From: Chrysemys picta bellii
Lineage: Eukaryota; Chordata; Testudines; Emydidae
Length of the DNA stretch: 64,000 bases
Direction: 5' to 3'
Assembly (NCBI RefSeq): GCF_011386835.1
Contig: NC_088797.1
Location: forward strand, 61,591,587 to 61,655,586
The position numbers and the translations under genes are program-made. How positions within the stretch are numbered: position 1 is the first letter of the stretch; each line of letters begins with the position of its first letter. Shown piece after piece: positions 47,061-58,880 of this stretch. The notes under the pieces were generated by a model. It was not told the DNA's origin. It saw only the letters and a program-made list of their open reading frames with translations, and ran no database searches.

Positions 47061-47312
47061 ACAGGCCCAAGTATCACACTGAAATGTAAGTACAATATTT
47101 ATATTCCAATTGATTTATTTCATAATTATATGGGAAAAATGAGAAAGTCAGCACTTTGTCAGTAATAGTGTGCTGTGACACTTTCGTATTTTTATGTCTG
47201 ATTTTGTAAGCAAGTAGTTTCTAAGTAAGGTGAAACTTGGGGCACACAAGGCAAATCGGCCTCCTGAAAGGAGTATAGTCATCAGGAAAAGTTGAGAACC
47301 ACTGCTCTACAC

Positions 47313-47959
47313 TAACCCCTCCAGCTGGGTGATCACCAGTAACTAAATTTCAGAACTATTCATATTACAGGTTGCCTGCTATCCCGGTTGCTCTTCGACA
47401 CAGCCCTGGCATGCACAAGCCAGGGCTGTGTGGATATAATTAGTATTAAGACTGGGCATATAGAACAAAAAATTATGTTGTATTCAGATACTGCACTGGT
47501 TCTACTCTCTAACCTACAAATGTCCATAACCAAATTATTAGAATTCATTGAAAGGTTCAGGGGCTTGTCCAGATGGGTGGTGGGTATAATAGGCCAGGGG
47601 AGTGAGGAGGCGAGCTGTGGGCTGGGGGGTCTGGCAGGGGAGTGAGGAGGCGAGCGGCGGGCATGGACTCTCGCGGCAGGCACGGGGGTCTGGCAGGGGA
47701 GTAAGGAGGTGAGCAGCGGGCGGGCGGGTGGGTGGTGAGGAGGTACATTGGAAGAGACGGTGGGGAGGGGCTAAGCAGGGAGTGGGTGGAGCAGGGGTGG
47801 AGTGCAGGCAGAGCTGGGAATGAAGAGGTGGAACAGGGAGCTAGCCTCCCCCAGGGGAAGCTTCACCTGCCACCCATGGATATACAATCCAAGGTGTTAG
47901 GATTAGCTAATAGGCATACAGGGCCTTGCTTAGTCAGTGAGGTTTCCAATGGCAGCCGA
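47313..47959. other. Gene-free stretch with a short G-rich tandem
   Basis: At 47590-47720 the words GGGGAGTGAGGAGGCGAGC and GGGGGTCTGGCAGGGGAGT recur two to three times at about 50-bp spacing. No coding sequence supported. Confidence 0.4.
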
Positions 47960-49200
47960 TGGCATTAAAATATCTAGGAATCCTAATCCTCAGAGATTTA
48001 AAGCAAATAACTCAAATCCGTTTAGACCTGATTATTACACAAGTCACCAATGACCAGAGTAAATGGGAAACTATACTCCTCAACCTCTGAGGAAAAATAA
48101 ACACGGTAAAATGGACGCACTACCCAGATTAATATATGTGCTCAGGGGTCTCCCACACCAAATACCCCAACCCTATTTTCAGAAAATCAGGAATCTCCTT
48201 AAAACTAATGTATGGAGAATGGGGAACCACCCACACATTTCCTTTAAGAGACTTCAGCTACCAGTTGAACTAGGGCAATTAGATTCCCAAATCTGTGGCT
48301 GTCCCATCATGCCTTTATAATAAGCTGGGCCATGCGATGGGCATACGCTATCTCAAATAAAACGCCTACACAGGTGAGTGTCAAGAAGTAGCTGCCCTTC
48401 CTTTTACCGCAAGCAGCTAGATTAGGCCCTGGATACTGTAGATACTATAATGATCTAATCCCCGCCATTCATACAGGCCATCAGTGATGGGCCAATTTAG
48501 TATGCCACCCAAATTCCACCTTCTTCTTGCATAGAGTTCCCAGTCTGGGGGAATCCCATGCTAAAAACTGGGGGGAAGATAAAGTGGAAAACTGGATGGA
48601 ATGTGGCATGCAATATATATCCCACTTAATAACTGAAGTCCGGATTACACCACTGACCTCTCCACAACCCCAATACAACATGCCAAGTACTGCAGTATGG
48701 CAACACATTCAGATCTGTCATCTCAGAATTTGGCCTGGAAGCACCTGCGCTGTCCAAAGTGCCTGAACTCCTCCAGTTTTGCAGAGAGCTATACTATTTC
48801 CCCAGACTGGCAGCTATGCTGTGCGACAGCCTAATAACACATCAAAGAGTTCATATAGTTGCAATGAGGCCAAAATAGACCAAAGAACCGGCAATCAATA
48901 TCTCACCCCCATAGGGGAATACAGCAATCAGAAAAAGAAATGACCTTGGACCTCTCTTTATGTCTCATTCAACAAAAATATCCTCTTTAGGGGGTATTGG
49001 TCACCACAAAGACTTTACAAAATTAAAGCTGCCCCCGAAGATCTATGTTGGAGGTGTGAGGATGGAGGAGCTACACTTGCCTATGTGTTTGGGACGTGCC
49101 CAATTGTTTCAAGCTTCTGGGATGGCATTAAGACCTGAATTAACGTGGTCCTAAAGACTTTGCTCGACTTACAGCAGATACCTGCACACTGGGTCGTGCA
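47960..49200 (+). mobile_element. Degenerate L1-type LINE, ORF2 C-terminal part
   Basis: In the plus strand broken frames read KYLGI, then KINTVKMDALPRLIYVLRGLP (split by frameshifts), PQPYFQKI and, near 49040, CWRCEDGGATLAYVFGTCP with FWDGIK. This is the order found at the end of L1-type ORF2 (post-reverse-transcriptase region, then a Cys-rich motif). Several frameshifts and stops make it a dead fragment. No endonuclease or reverse transcriptase core is present. Confidence 0.65.
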
Positions 49201-50659
49201 AAGGGCAAACCCCAGAAAAAACTGACTCCATCTGGGACAGTTTCCTGGCGACTAAAGATCCCTGCAGGCAGTCCAGATAAAAAGCAGGAGATAAATCCAT
49301 ATGCTCCCTCCCCATCCCCTCTCCTCTTAGGGTATGTCGGCACTGGAGCCGGAAGGTATCATTTCCAGCTCAAGGAGACATACCCGTACTAGCTGTGATT
49401 GAGCTAGGATGCTAAAAATAGACATGGAGCAGGAGGGACCAGCTGTCCTGAGTACAGTTTCAGCTGAAACCCTAGGCACATGCTCAGAGCAGCTAGTCCC
49501 CCCCTGCCACTCACACTGCACTTGAGCTGTAAATCACACCTGCCAGCTCCAGTGAAAGAGCTCTCATATTATTTGGATATGCTCCAATAAGGAGAAAAGA
49601 GGTTGAGAGAGGTTTTTTGTTTTGTTTTGTGAGACTGGTGCAGAAGGCAGAGAAGAAAAGTGTGAAATTGATTTTATATTTGGCATTTAAAATCCAGGCT
49701 TTCCCCAGTGGTATCTAGCCATCAGAATTATTTCCTCTTCAACACTCAGCACACTTTGGATAATATATACAGTTGAGTGAATATTAATTATGCAAAATGC
49801 TATGACATACTGATATAGCTTGGGTAGTGTGGTGCAGCAACCATCTGATACTGGTTTGGTGGCCTCAATCTAGTTGGCAATGGTCATGACAAAACCATTA
49901 TCACAACTGCCTCCTTCTCTTTGTTTGTAGCCTCACAGCCAGGCCAGGGCCTCAGTGACACTATTTAACTCTCATATGACACTTTTCACCTGTAGGTCTC
50001 AGAGCACTTTATAAGGAGCAAGGTCATTGTCCTCATTTCCAGCTGAGGGAACTGGACATGCAAGCTAGGTTAGTGACCGACCCCAGATCTGAAACTCCCG
50101 CATCCCAAAATGCTGGGAAATGTGACCGGACCCTGCTTCCATAATGTGAGGAAACAAAAGCCTGGATCGTAACAGCCTTGAACTCTGGGACAGTCAGGAT
50201 AGGAAGCTGAGCTGTGTGACTCTCACCCATTCAGTTTGTAAGTGAACATGCCTCATCCTTCCAGCCTGCAGGGAGAAACTCCCCCATATGTCATGCATGT
50301 GTGTGTACAGAAAATATTTGATTAAATTTGAGAAAACTCTGATAGTTGATAACTTTTTGAACTCTACTTGCCCAGAAGTGATTAACAAAGATTCTCCCAG
50401 GCAGTTCAGAGGCTTTGTCCCATATTCTGGCGGGGTCAGGCTATGTCACTGAATCTCTGACATGTGTGCTGCTCTTTCTGGTGGCATAGGAAAGGCTGGC
50501 TACACTTGTTCCTATCCAGAAGAAGGAACATATGTGCACATTAGCTCTGGATGAACTATGGTTTTCAGTTGAGTTTGGATCTTAACATGAGTTATAGGCC
50601 TAAAGCATGCAACCAAAAAGAATGAGATCACAAGAAAGAGGCATTGTTTGTGCTAAACT
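49201..50659. other. Gene-free stretch
   Basis: Contains a turtle repeat-like block at about 49329-49520 and the MIR relic at 49975-50115. No exon was recognised, including any missing TMEM273 tail exon. Confidence 0.4.
49975..50115 (+). repeat. MIR-like SINE relic
   Basis: GACACTTTTCACCTGTAGG, CAGAGCACTTTATAAGGAG and TTTCCAGCTGAGGGAACTGG resemble the element at 36255. Confidence 0.5.
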
Positions 50660-51380
50660 TGTAGTGACCCTGGAAATACCAGTGTTATCTGATTTAAGGT
50701 TTGGGTTGAGGTAATAGAAATAAAGAAAATATGGTTAATTGGGCCCCAGGTGCAGTAAATAATTGTTTTGTTTAGTTTATTATAAAGAAATGTATAGTTT
50801 AGGAGTTAGAAAGGAATATGGTAAAATGAGAGAAGAAGGAAACCTTGAGAAGAAAGGGGCCCAGCCATGTATCTTGTCTTAACAAAACCAGAGGGCAGGA
50901 TTCCACCGTAAAACTCCTAGCTTTAGCTAAGGTCCAGTAACTGGCAGTGACATCACTTGTGTATAAAACAGCCAGGTTTTCTAGGGGCTCTTTGTCAGAG
51001 CTTTTCCTTACCCCCTCTGGATAGGGAGACCAGATGTCCCGATTTTATAGGGACAGTCCCGGTTTTGGGGTCTTTTTCTTATATAGTCTCCTGTTACCCC
51101 CCACCCCTGTCCCAATTTTTCACACTTGCTGTCTGGTCACCCTACCGCTGGAGGACGCTGTGATGGGACGGCACCTCCCAGGCTTGATCCTGTTGTGGGT
51201 ATTTTGGCCAGTGCTTATAACTGAATTGCTGTTGGGTACAGAATATGGGTAGATAGGCTGAGTCATGTTAATCCTTAATAAACTGATTAGGTGCTGAGCA
51301 CTCTGGCGAGGTACTGAGTTCCGCTGACTCACGTTCAAGGCAATAGGAGATCAATGCCTCCCAGGACTGGGTCCATAACG
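50660..51380 (+). repeat. LTR-like block with TATA box and polyadenylation signal
   Basis: TATAAAA at 50962-50968 and AATAAA at 51277-51282 lie in the order expected for a retroviral-type LTR (U3, TATA, R, poly-A signal), ending near GGGTCCATAAC. The 51022-51152 hAT insertion lies between the two signals. Exact ends and class (endogenous retrovirus or other LTR element) are not determined, and no internal coding sequence is attached. Confidence 0.5.
51022..51144 (+). mobile_element. Short hAT element (TAGGGAGACCAGATGTCCC ends), copy 2
   Basis: 123 bp, highly similar to 43689-43812. Flanks CCTCTGGA (51014-51021) and CCGCTGGA (51145-51152) match at 7 of 8. It is inserted in the LTR-like block at 50660-51380. 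Confidence 0.88.
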
Positions 51381-52009
51381 TTGCACTGCAGCAGCTAAAC
51401 ACTAAAAAACACCAATCAGGTCATGCCTACCCCAGCCATTGAAGGATTGTTATGGTTGTGAGGTGGATTCAAGCTGTAAATGGTCAGCAGAGAATACCCC
51501 TTGTGGAAGGCAACACCTTACTGGCATAAAGCTAGCATAGCCAACTCTGGTGCCAGCCAACCCCCCCCCATCCCCAGAGTAGGGTGTACCTCATCCAGTG
51601 CACTAAATGCCCCAATAACATGGATGAAACCAGACAATCACTATGCTCTCCAGTGAACTCACACGGAAAAATTATAAAAGACAAAAACATCCTTATCACT
51701 TGTGGGTGATCACTTCTCACAAAGCGACCACTCCATAGCTGACCTCTCAGTTCTCATCCTCAAAGGAAACCTGCACAACATCTTCACAAGATGAGCTTCA
51801 ATTCATAACTCTGCTGGACACTCAAAACCGTGGACTTAACAGAGTTTTATGGTTGTATGGCTCATTCCAACAATTTGTAACACATCCCGCTGCCTGCTAG
51901 CCCTTAATTGCTCACTCCATTGTAAGTGGTCTCTTCCAATATGTGTGAACCCCTTCTGTTTAACAATCTGTCTAACCTTGTATTTTGCTGTGACATTCAG
52001 GTTACCTTC

Positions 52010-52125
52010 TTCAGACTTGAAGAAGAGCTCTGTGAAGCTCAAAAGCTCGTCCCTTCCACCAACAGAAGTTGGTCCAATAAAAGATATTATCTCACCTACC
52101 TTGTCTCTCTCAATTGTTTCCATAG
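52010..52125 (+). repeat. Turtle interspersed repeat, GAAGAAGAGCTCTGTG type
   Basis: TTGAAGAAGAGCTCTGTGAA, then CCAACAGAAGTTGGTCC and AATAAAAGATATTATCTCAC. It has the same layout as the 34389 repeat (GAAGAAG hairpin, then an AATAAA-type stretch), but a different sequence. Confidence 0.6.
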
Positions 52126-52202
52126 CAGTCAGGCACCCAACCTGTTCAGGCTCATATGTAATTCCCACTAGGCATCTATCTGCATCTTTAGGTGACTAAA
52201 TA

Positions 52203-52551
52203 GAGCTGGTCAGAAAATTTTCTGTGGTAGAATGAAGTTCCATTAAAATAAAAATGATTCACAAAACTGTCAATTTTGCTGAAATTTTGTTTTGGAGAAA
52301 AAAGGGGGGGAAAGTCCCATTTCAACATTTTCAAAGCAAAACATTTTTATTTTTCCTTTCAAAAGTTTGGTTTGAATTTTAGTATTTTGTGTTATATTAT
52401 ATATTATAATATCATAGGAAAAAATCATTTATATTCTGTTTTTTTTTAATTTTTTTTTTTGCAGAATTTTGAAATTTTGGGATTTTGTTCCTAATTGGAC
52501 TGAAAAAATTCTCAGCAAAATGGAATTTCCATTCTCTGCACAACTCTACTA
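52203..52551. mobile_element. AT-rich inverted-repeat element (AGAGCTGGTC type)
   Basis: Begins AGAGCTGGTCAGAAAATTTTC and ends CACAACTCT, with ACTAAAT immediately outside both ends (7 bp). The interior is rich in AAAATTTT words and poly-A/poly-T. Probably a MITE. A related relic is at about 57070-57255. Confidence 0.55.
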
Positions 52552-52718
52552 AATGCCTTTGGAAATCTCACCCTTAGTGATTTACATGCAGGTTTGTATC
52601 CTTTATATATTTCTATCTAAAGCACCGTCGCAGTAATACATGTAGGAAGAGGGGAATTTGAACTTTACATTTTGCATGCCAAAACACTATAGAAACTGCT
52701 GACAGCAATGACCCTTAC

Positions 52719-52743
52719 CTTTTATCCACTCTGTTGTCTGAAT
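52719..52743 (-). CDS. TMEM273: TMEM273-like exon 4 (25-nt micro-exon, start of cytoplasmic tail)
   Basis: A 25-nt segment on the minus strand lies between CTCTCTTCAG and GTAAGG. It continues the phase of exon 3 (G plus AT gives aspartate) and encodes DSDNRVDK plus two bases, so the tail reads NDFVDSDNRVDK. The human tail is also Asp/Ser rich just after the helix, which fits. The exon is very short and would be missed by most ab initio predictors. The call depends on the two splice sites, the phase and the acidic character. Further exons for the C-terminal tail were searched for by eye at lower coordinates and not found. Confidence 0.55.
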
Positions 52744-53260
52744 CTGAAGAGAGAGCAATAAGAAAAGGTGGTTATGTGAGATACCAGGGATAGAACTGAC
52801 ATCAAAGGGACTGTTGTCTCACAATGGATAGCAGGATCAAGCCCAATATAAACTATAATATATTATAAAATTCCAAATTCTTTCTGAACCCTTTAATTTG
52901 GAACATTTGATATTCTGCTTCATCAAGACTGCACATGAGCTAATATCACAGCTTATCAGCCCCAAATGCAGTGAAAAACAATTCTGAGAACAGATACGTG
53001 ATGATCAGGGAATTAGGAGGAATGGACGTGATTTTTTAAAGCTGTTATATAGCAGCAATAAGAGAAATTTAGGCCTCCCCCTTAACAGCAAATCTTCAGT
53101 GTCTATACAGAGTTAAGTTCTCCTTTAAAAGACCCATATTTACACTAAATAGCATAGAATCAAGTTACCTACCTTAGAAGAAAGGGGTGAGACCCTAGCA
53201 GGATCTGACCCTGTGGTTTCAGACCGTCTATTGCCACTCTGAAGGTGATGCCACTAAACC

Positions 53261-53465
53261 AGTGGTTTTCAACCTGTGGTCCGTGGACCCCTGGGGGACC
53301 ACAGACTATGTCTAAGGAGTCCGCAAAAGGTTGTCATTATCATACAGTTGTGGTCTTCAACCTGTGGGGGGTGGACCGCAGACTGTGTCTAAGATTTCCA
53401 AAGGATCCGCACCGTCATTCGAAATGTTTTAGGGGTCCGCAAATGAAAAAAGGTTGAAAACCACT
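53261..53465 (+). mobile_element. hAT-like element in TMEM273 intron 3
   Basis: Ends CCAGTGGTTTTCAACCTGTGG and GGTTGAAAACCACTT (outer bases uncertain), non-coding. An internal partial duplication repeats TCAACCTGTGG...GACTGTGTCTAAG. No clear 8-bp duplication could be read, so the call rests on the inverted ends. Confidence 0.65.
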
Positions 53466-55470
53466 TGCGTTAAGCCCCTGTACTGAGGTAGGTGGTGGGA
53501 CTGGTGTTGGAGCTACTTGTCCTGCAGTGCTATTGACCTAACAGGCTCAGTTGGCTGCCACGTTGGCAAAGCCTTTACTTCTGTTGATTGCATGAGGATT
53601 ACCACCGTGTTCCAACCACAGCAGCAAATGTTTTCAAATGCAGGCTATGGATGGCCAAGCAAATACATAGCCATGCTCTCATTCTTTCTCTCTGTGAACA
53701 TTCCAAGGTCTTTCACAATATTTTCCTTTTTAATACGTGGCATGGTTTTCATGGCACAAACTGGCTACCTGCTTAAAATTTCCCTTCATCTAAACAGAGG
53801 CTAGATTAGCATCAGTTCCCTGCATGACTGACAAATTGTGCTTCACCTGCTACTGGGTATGTAAATGTGCACGTGGAATTAATCACAACAATGTCATCGA
53901 AGAGAGTACCTGCTTGGGTCCAGGGCCACACAATAATTACATTTCCATCAGAGGCGGGGCCTTTTATCTGTTTTTCCATGATCATGTTACATGAAATTGC
54001 ATCATGACTCCATTTTGTGCTATAATGCAATTCAAGATGCCTTTTTTTAATAGGAGGTGGCTTGGGAAAGGTATTAAAGATCAATATTCTGTAATTCAAG
54101 ACAACACAAGTTTTCAGGCTATGAGGCTGAGAAGGTTTTTTCCAAGGATTCCCTCAGCTCTAGGGTATCTGGATCTGGGATACTGGTTGAGACCCAGCTC
54201 TGCAGTGCTTGGGACATAAGACTTCCAAGAAAAATCCCCTCTAACCCATGCTCTGGCTATTGGAGGTGCTGACAAGTAAAACTGAGCTCCTGAGATCTTG
54301 TACTTCTTAAAAATCCCACAGGTCTTTTTGCAAGAGTAGGGCTGTTAAAACTGGTATTCTGGAAAAATTTCAATCTAGGTAAATATTTTCTGCTGCCTCA
54401 TCTCTCACTATAGTTGCAGCAGGATTTGGTATTCCTCCTTATTCCTTGCTCTCAACTGCTGTGGAGTGTTGCTGTGCGCTGTTATCAAGTCCTGCACCAG
54501 AGCTGATTGCATTTCAACAGTGGGAGAAATTATCTTTTTCTTTACTCTGTGTTTTAGTTCGTAAAGTGTTTTGGAATCCGGGTTGAGAGGTGCTCTGTGC
54601 AGAGGATGTATGCCAATGAGCCACAGTCTGCCCCCAGGGAAGTCAATGGGTCAACATCTCCCCACAGGGAAGTGAGTGGGGCAAATTATGGTCTCTTTTA
54701 AAGTGCTGTATATTCACATGAAAGGGGACAGTTTCAGCTCAGTTTCACTTTAAGATTTTGGGTTTGAACTCAACACTCTGGGTGGCCTATGAAGCCGTGT
54801 GGTCTGAAACCAAAGGAAGTGTGGGTCCCAAGAGCTATGAAGTGAGACCACAGAGCTTTTCTCTGCCCTAAATAATGCAGCCAGTAAAAGCATGCATTCC
54901 TGCAGCAACTGGCATCCCAGAGAACCCAACAGCATCTTACAAGCCAAGGTCCTGTTCCTGCTCTCATTAGAAGTCAGTGGGAGTTTTGCCAGACATATAC
55001 CTTGATGGAAGTTACAGGAATCAGACAGTGCCTTCTGAGTAGGAAGGCTGGAATCAGTACAGTGGGGGAAGTGGAAATTCTGGTCAGGATGCTTGTGCAG
55101 GCCCCTACTCATAGCTAACATGCCATGGGATCTTTAATGTACATGCAGAGCAGATAGAGCCCTTTTTAAAAAAAAGTCTCCTCCAAAAGATGCTTACACA
55201 ATATGGAATGTGATTTCTTTTCCTTGGAAAGCTGAGTTGACCATGTCACGAGTCAAACATGGGGGTCTATGGATACCAGGGATTTCAAATCTGAAATTCA
55301 CACCCCTTTTCAAACACAATTCCCTTTGCAGCTCCACCCAGCAGATACTCTGCTCTTACTATACACAGATCTACTCTGACCAAGGGAGCAGAGTAATGGA
55401 GTTTAGATTTGCTCGGTTGATGGGTGAGAAGAATTTCCCTAGTCAGAAAGCAAGAGTATGTTTCTCTTAC

Positions 55471-55581
55471 CTACAAAGTCATTGTCAGTCAATTGCCTTT
55501 TGATCATGCAGATCTTTAGTGCTAAAAAACCAATTGCTAGGAAGACTCCCAGGGTAACTCCTATGATAACATACTTGGGGT
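55471..55581 (-). CDS. TMEM273: TMEM273-like exon 3 (transmembrane helix)
   Basis: This 111-nt minus-strand exon has a TTCTTGCAG acceptor and a GTAAGA donor. It encodes DPKYVIIGVTLGVF, the hydrophobic run LAIGFLALKICMI, then KRQLTDNDFV: one membrane helix followed by a basic stop-transfer segment, a type I topology. The string GFLALKICMI followed by K/R-R and acidic residues is what I recognise from vertebrate TMEM273 (C10orf128), a small membrane protein of unknown function. This is the strongest identification in the window. Both splice phases agree with the flanking exons. No frameshift or stop is present, so the exon looks functional. Confidence 0.85.
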
Positions 55582-56034
55582 CTGCAAGAAGAAATGAAAA
55601 TAAATCACTGAATACACATTATTAAATAATAAAATATTTGGTCTTTTGGGAGTGTGGTGGGGAGACATAGGACAAAGATTCCAAAATTAACCTGAGCCCT
55701 ATTCTTGGCAAATGGCGACCGCATTAGTTCTCCCACTTTAGAAGAAGTTGAATGTGTAGGGCTATCTAGTGACCCTCCTCAGCCGCACACCCGCAGTGCT
55801 AATTCACACCTCCCACTCCCACAGTAGAACTGTGCTCATTGGAACTGGTGATTGGGGGACCCATGTCAGGTTGCTGAACTTTGTGAACCAGTGAATAAAT
55901 GAACAACCTTCAGTCAGACATGGGGTCAGTAGAAGAGCCCGCGTGGGCTAGAGATGAGGCTGGTGGCTTGTACTTCAGGAGACAATGGTGCTGTTCCTGA
56001 CTCTGCCATTGGCATTCCATGTGACCTTGTCTAT

Positions 56035-56150
56035 TTGGATTGCAAGGTCTTTGGGGAAGGGACTGTCTGTAACTGTGTATTTTGTACAGCACATAACATA
56101 ATGGGACATCAAGCTGGTTTGGGGCCTAGCTGGTACGTTAATATTAATAG
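56035..56150 (+). repeat. Amniote SINE-like repeat in TMEM273 intron 2
   Basis: TTGCAAGGTCTTTGGGGAAG, GGACTGTCTGTAACTGTG, TTTTGTACAGCACATAAC and a terminal AT-rich tract form a familiar reptile/bird interspersed repeat. Its reverse form is at 58745-58880. Confidence 0.6.
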
Positions 56151-56576
56151 TAATTTAAAAAGCCAGGCTATGGCATCACTGTGCGTCATGTCTTTCTGCT
56201 CTCAATTGTATTTCAGTTTTAATTATAATAATATTTCCTGGGATACTAGTAAGTGGCTTTGTAAAAGTCAGGAAGGCTTGGAGCCGTGAGCCCCCAACTC
56301 AACAACTCTGCTATTAGAATTTTTGCTGAAGGGAGAGAGCAGCATTTTTAGATGTGACTTACGAAGCACATACTGGTTCTACTCTGTTTAAAGATCAGGT
56401 TCACAGACTGTATACTGCCCCTGTTCATAGTCTTTGGGGTTCCAGTCTGCATTGCCGTTACTCTAATTAAAACAAAAAGTCTAAAATCCTTGAAATATAG
56501 TTGTTGCTGTTACTGCATTTTCTTAGTTCCTGGCTCCCACCTCTGTACAGACAGTAACATCCTGAGATGGACTCAC

Positions 56577-56630
56577 CTATTGCCTCCTCCTCAGATGTTC
56601 CAGAGGCAGAGACCTTTGCTCTCCAGAAAT
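56577..56630 (-). CDS. TMEM273: TMEM273-like exon 2 (short acidic ectodomain)
   Basis: This 54-nt exon lies between a TTTATTTCAG acceptor and a GTGAGT donor on the minus strand. It encodes FWRAKVSASGTSEEEAI plus split codons at both ends. The trailing G joins AC of exon 3 to give aspartate, so the junction reads EEAIDPKY. As I recall it, human TMEM273 has the comparable stretch AEIDFKY directly before its membrane helix. The exon length is a multiple of three. The encoded part outside the membrane is only about a dozen residues after signal cleavage. Confidence 0.7.
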   Translation of the reverse strand: MSGEQRSLPLEHLRRRQ

Positions 56631-57963
56631 CTGAAATAAAAGTGATTTGACCTGTCAGAATATATAGGAGAATGTATTGTATCCTGCTAGTGACTGTACT
56701 TACCTGATAAATAGAGCTGGAACGAATCATGCTAGGCTACAACATATAAGCATGTGATCAATTAATAGCCATACATAGGGTTTATAAATGGATCTAAGGC
56801 CTTGTAGAGCAGAGATTATCAGAATGATATTTAATGGGGACATCCCTGAGGAACTGGCATCAGCCTTTCCATTCTACAAGTCTGTAGGCTACTCGCATGG
56901 GAGACAAGTCTGAAATGTCGTCATTCCCACTGGAAACAAAAGAGAGATTCCAAATCTGATGACTATTAAAACATCTTGGGAAAGGCAGATCCATCCTTTC
57001 CCACAAAGCCATGTGTGGCCTACATTCTGAACTATCAGCTTTTGCAAAACAGAAAATATCCACTGTTTTGCATGGACAATTTCAAAGGGGAAAAAAATTA
57101 ACATTTCCCACTAAAAAAAAAGTTCACAATTTCCCCCTGCCCCTCCAGATTTTGGTCTTTCATTGAAAATTTCTAATGAAATGAAAATTTTCTGCAAAAA
57201 CTTTGGTTTAGGAAAAAAGGCTATTTTTGCTAGAACATTTCCAACTAGCGCTGCTCAGAATGACAGCAGTGGCACCTGACGGCGTCAGGCACACAGACAC
57301 TGAGATGGGATTTTTATGCAGATTTTAAAAAGTGCACATAAGGAATCATTCCTCCTCACTGTGTTTTGCGAAGGGTGCAACTCTTGTCTCCTTTACCGAG
57401 ATGCTAATAACAGAGAAAGGGCTCCAGACCTGGAGGCCTGGATTAATCTCAGTGATTGACAATGGATTTATGCTGGAACAAATCTAGCCCTGCATATTAA
57501 GGCTTCAGAAAATCTTGAGATTGGCTTTAAAAATCACGAGATTTTATGTCATATAAATGTCAGATTCTTTTCGAGCCCTCAGTGTTTACATTTTAAAACT
57601 TTATTCTGCACTCAGGAGGGCTGTAAACTTACTTTTAAAAAATTATTTGTTTTCCTATTGTAGTCACATGACTCCAGGAGCTGAGGCTTCATGAAAAACA
57701 CCTATGATAAACCCGCAAGAGTGGACAACACTGCATGACCAGTGTCCCAGTTACAAAAAAGGAAATTAAAATGATGTTGAAAGGCTCTAAGGGAGGAAAG
57801 GGTGTGGAACACTTAGGTTTTAATTTAGAAACCAAAGAGCTAACTTAATTCGCTTTGCTTCAGCATGTGAACTTATTTCATTATAAATATAAAAAAAGCC
57901 TTCCTTCTACCCATCCCCTTAATTATTCTTTCTGCTCATATGAAGAATGTTTTAAATTCAAAC

Positions 57964-57996
57964 ATAATAAAAGTAATATTGTATTACTTTTATTAT
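57964..57996. repeat. Perfect 15-bp palindrome with 3-bp spacer
   Basis: ATAATAAAAGTAATA (57964-57978), TTG, then its exact complement (57982-57996), in TMEM273 intron 1. Confidence 0.9.
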
Positions 57997-58744
57997 CCTA
58001 ATGATCATAATACAGAGACCTTCATGTCTGCTTTCTAATGGAATTAAACTGGTAGTGGATTATGTGTTTTATGGCAGGAATCATATTTTACATGGCATAT
58101 TTCATGTAGGTCAGTCTAATATATAGAGATTTAATTATTAGTTTCTTTTTAAAAAGGGAGGGACGGAGGCCTCTGGAAGCCCATAGGAATTGGGATGATG
58201 CTTTCAATTCATACGCTTCCATATAGATTTGATGAAGATTTAATAATAGCTAGTGGGTGCTGTTTAAATACCATTTGCTTCTGAGTTTAATTTCACTTAA
58301 ATATAAAACAATCGGGTTGTTTTCTTCCACGTGACAAGAGCTGTGTCATGGAGCCCGCGTGTGAAACCATGTATTGCTCGCATGTTTGTTGCAACCCACA
58401 AAATCAGCTTTGGTTTGTTGAAATGTTTGCATCTTCTCAGCAGAAATGGGATAGAACGGAGGGAATAGCTTTGAATACCCCCCAAATTCTGGAGAAGTCC
58501 AGATCCAGCTTTACGACTGGCTGCCATCTCTATAATGTGCCAAACATAACTCCCAGATCTGAATCCCCCATAATTTTGGAAATAGTTAGATCTTGATCAT
58601 AACTTTGCAACTTTACAGAACTATCTCTGGTTTTGAGCGACCACTGGAACATTTTCAAGCAACCTTGGGCCAACTGATAGTCGCTGGTCCCGTTCCCTTC
58701 ACTACCCAACTCACGTGCAATATGCAATTTGCACAATAATGCAC

Positions 58745-58880
58745 ATTATTTATTTATTTGTATTGTGGTGGTACCCAGGAGCCCCTGTCATTGATCAGGA
58801 GCCCCTTGTGCTTGGAAAACCAGAACAAGCAGAATAGAAAGATAGTCCCTGCCCCAAGGAGCTCACAATCTGTCTTATAA
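58745..58880 (-). repeat. Amniote SINE-like repeat, reverse orientation
   Basis: An ATTTATTTATTTGTATT start, then GTGGTACCCAGGAGCCCC and CCTGCCCCAAGGAGCTCAC: the reverse of the family seen at 56035. Confidence 0.6.

Larger units (their letters stand above)
46097..47304 (+). mobile_element. Nested hAT cluster, outer element (CAGTGGTTCTCAACC ends)
   Basis: Outer ends CAGTGGTTCTCAACCAGG and GTTGAGAACCACTG, flanked by CTCTACAT (46089-46096) and CTCTACAC (47305-47312), 7 of 8. The outer element is recognisable at its two ends only (46097-46174 and about 47075-47304); the middle is filled by a second element starting CAGTGTTTCTCAACCTG at 46175, which itself contains a third (46315-46988). Confidence 0.8.

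Noticed and set aside
47388..47645. Possible exon near ACACAGCCCTGGCATGCAC
   Set aside because: GGGCTGTGT/ACACAGCCC is just a short inverted repeat; no splice-site-bounded conserved frame.
1..52718. Missing TMEM273 C-terminal exons, and exons of its usual neighbour VSTM4
   Set aside because: Searched by eye for codons of the conserved tail and for an immunoglobulin-like YxCxV motif on the minus strand. Nothing convincing was seen; a computed search could still find them.
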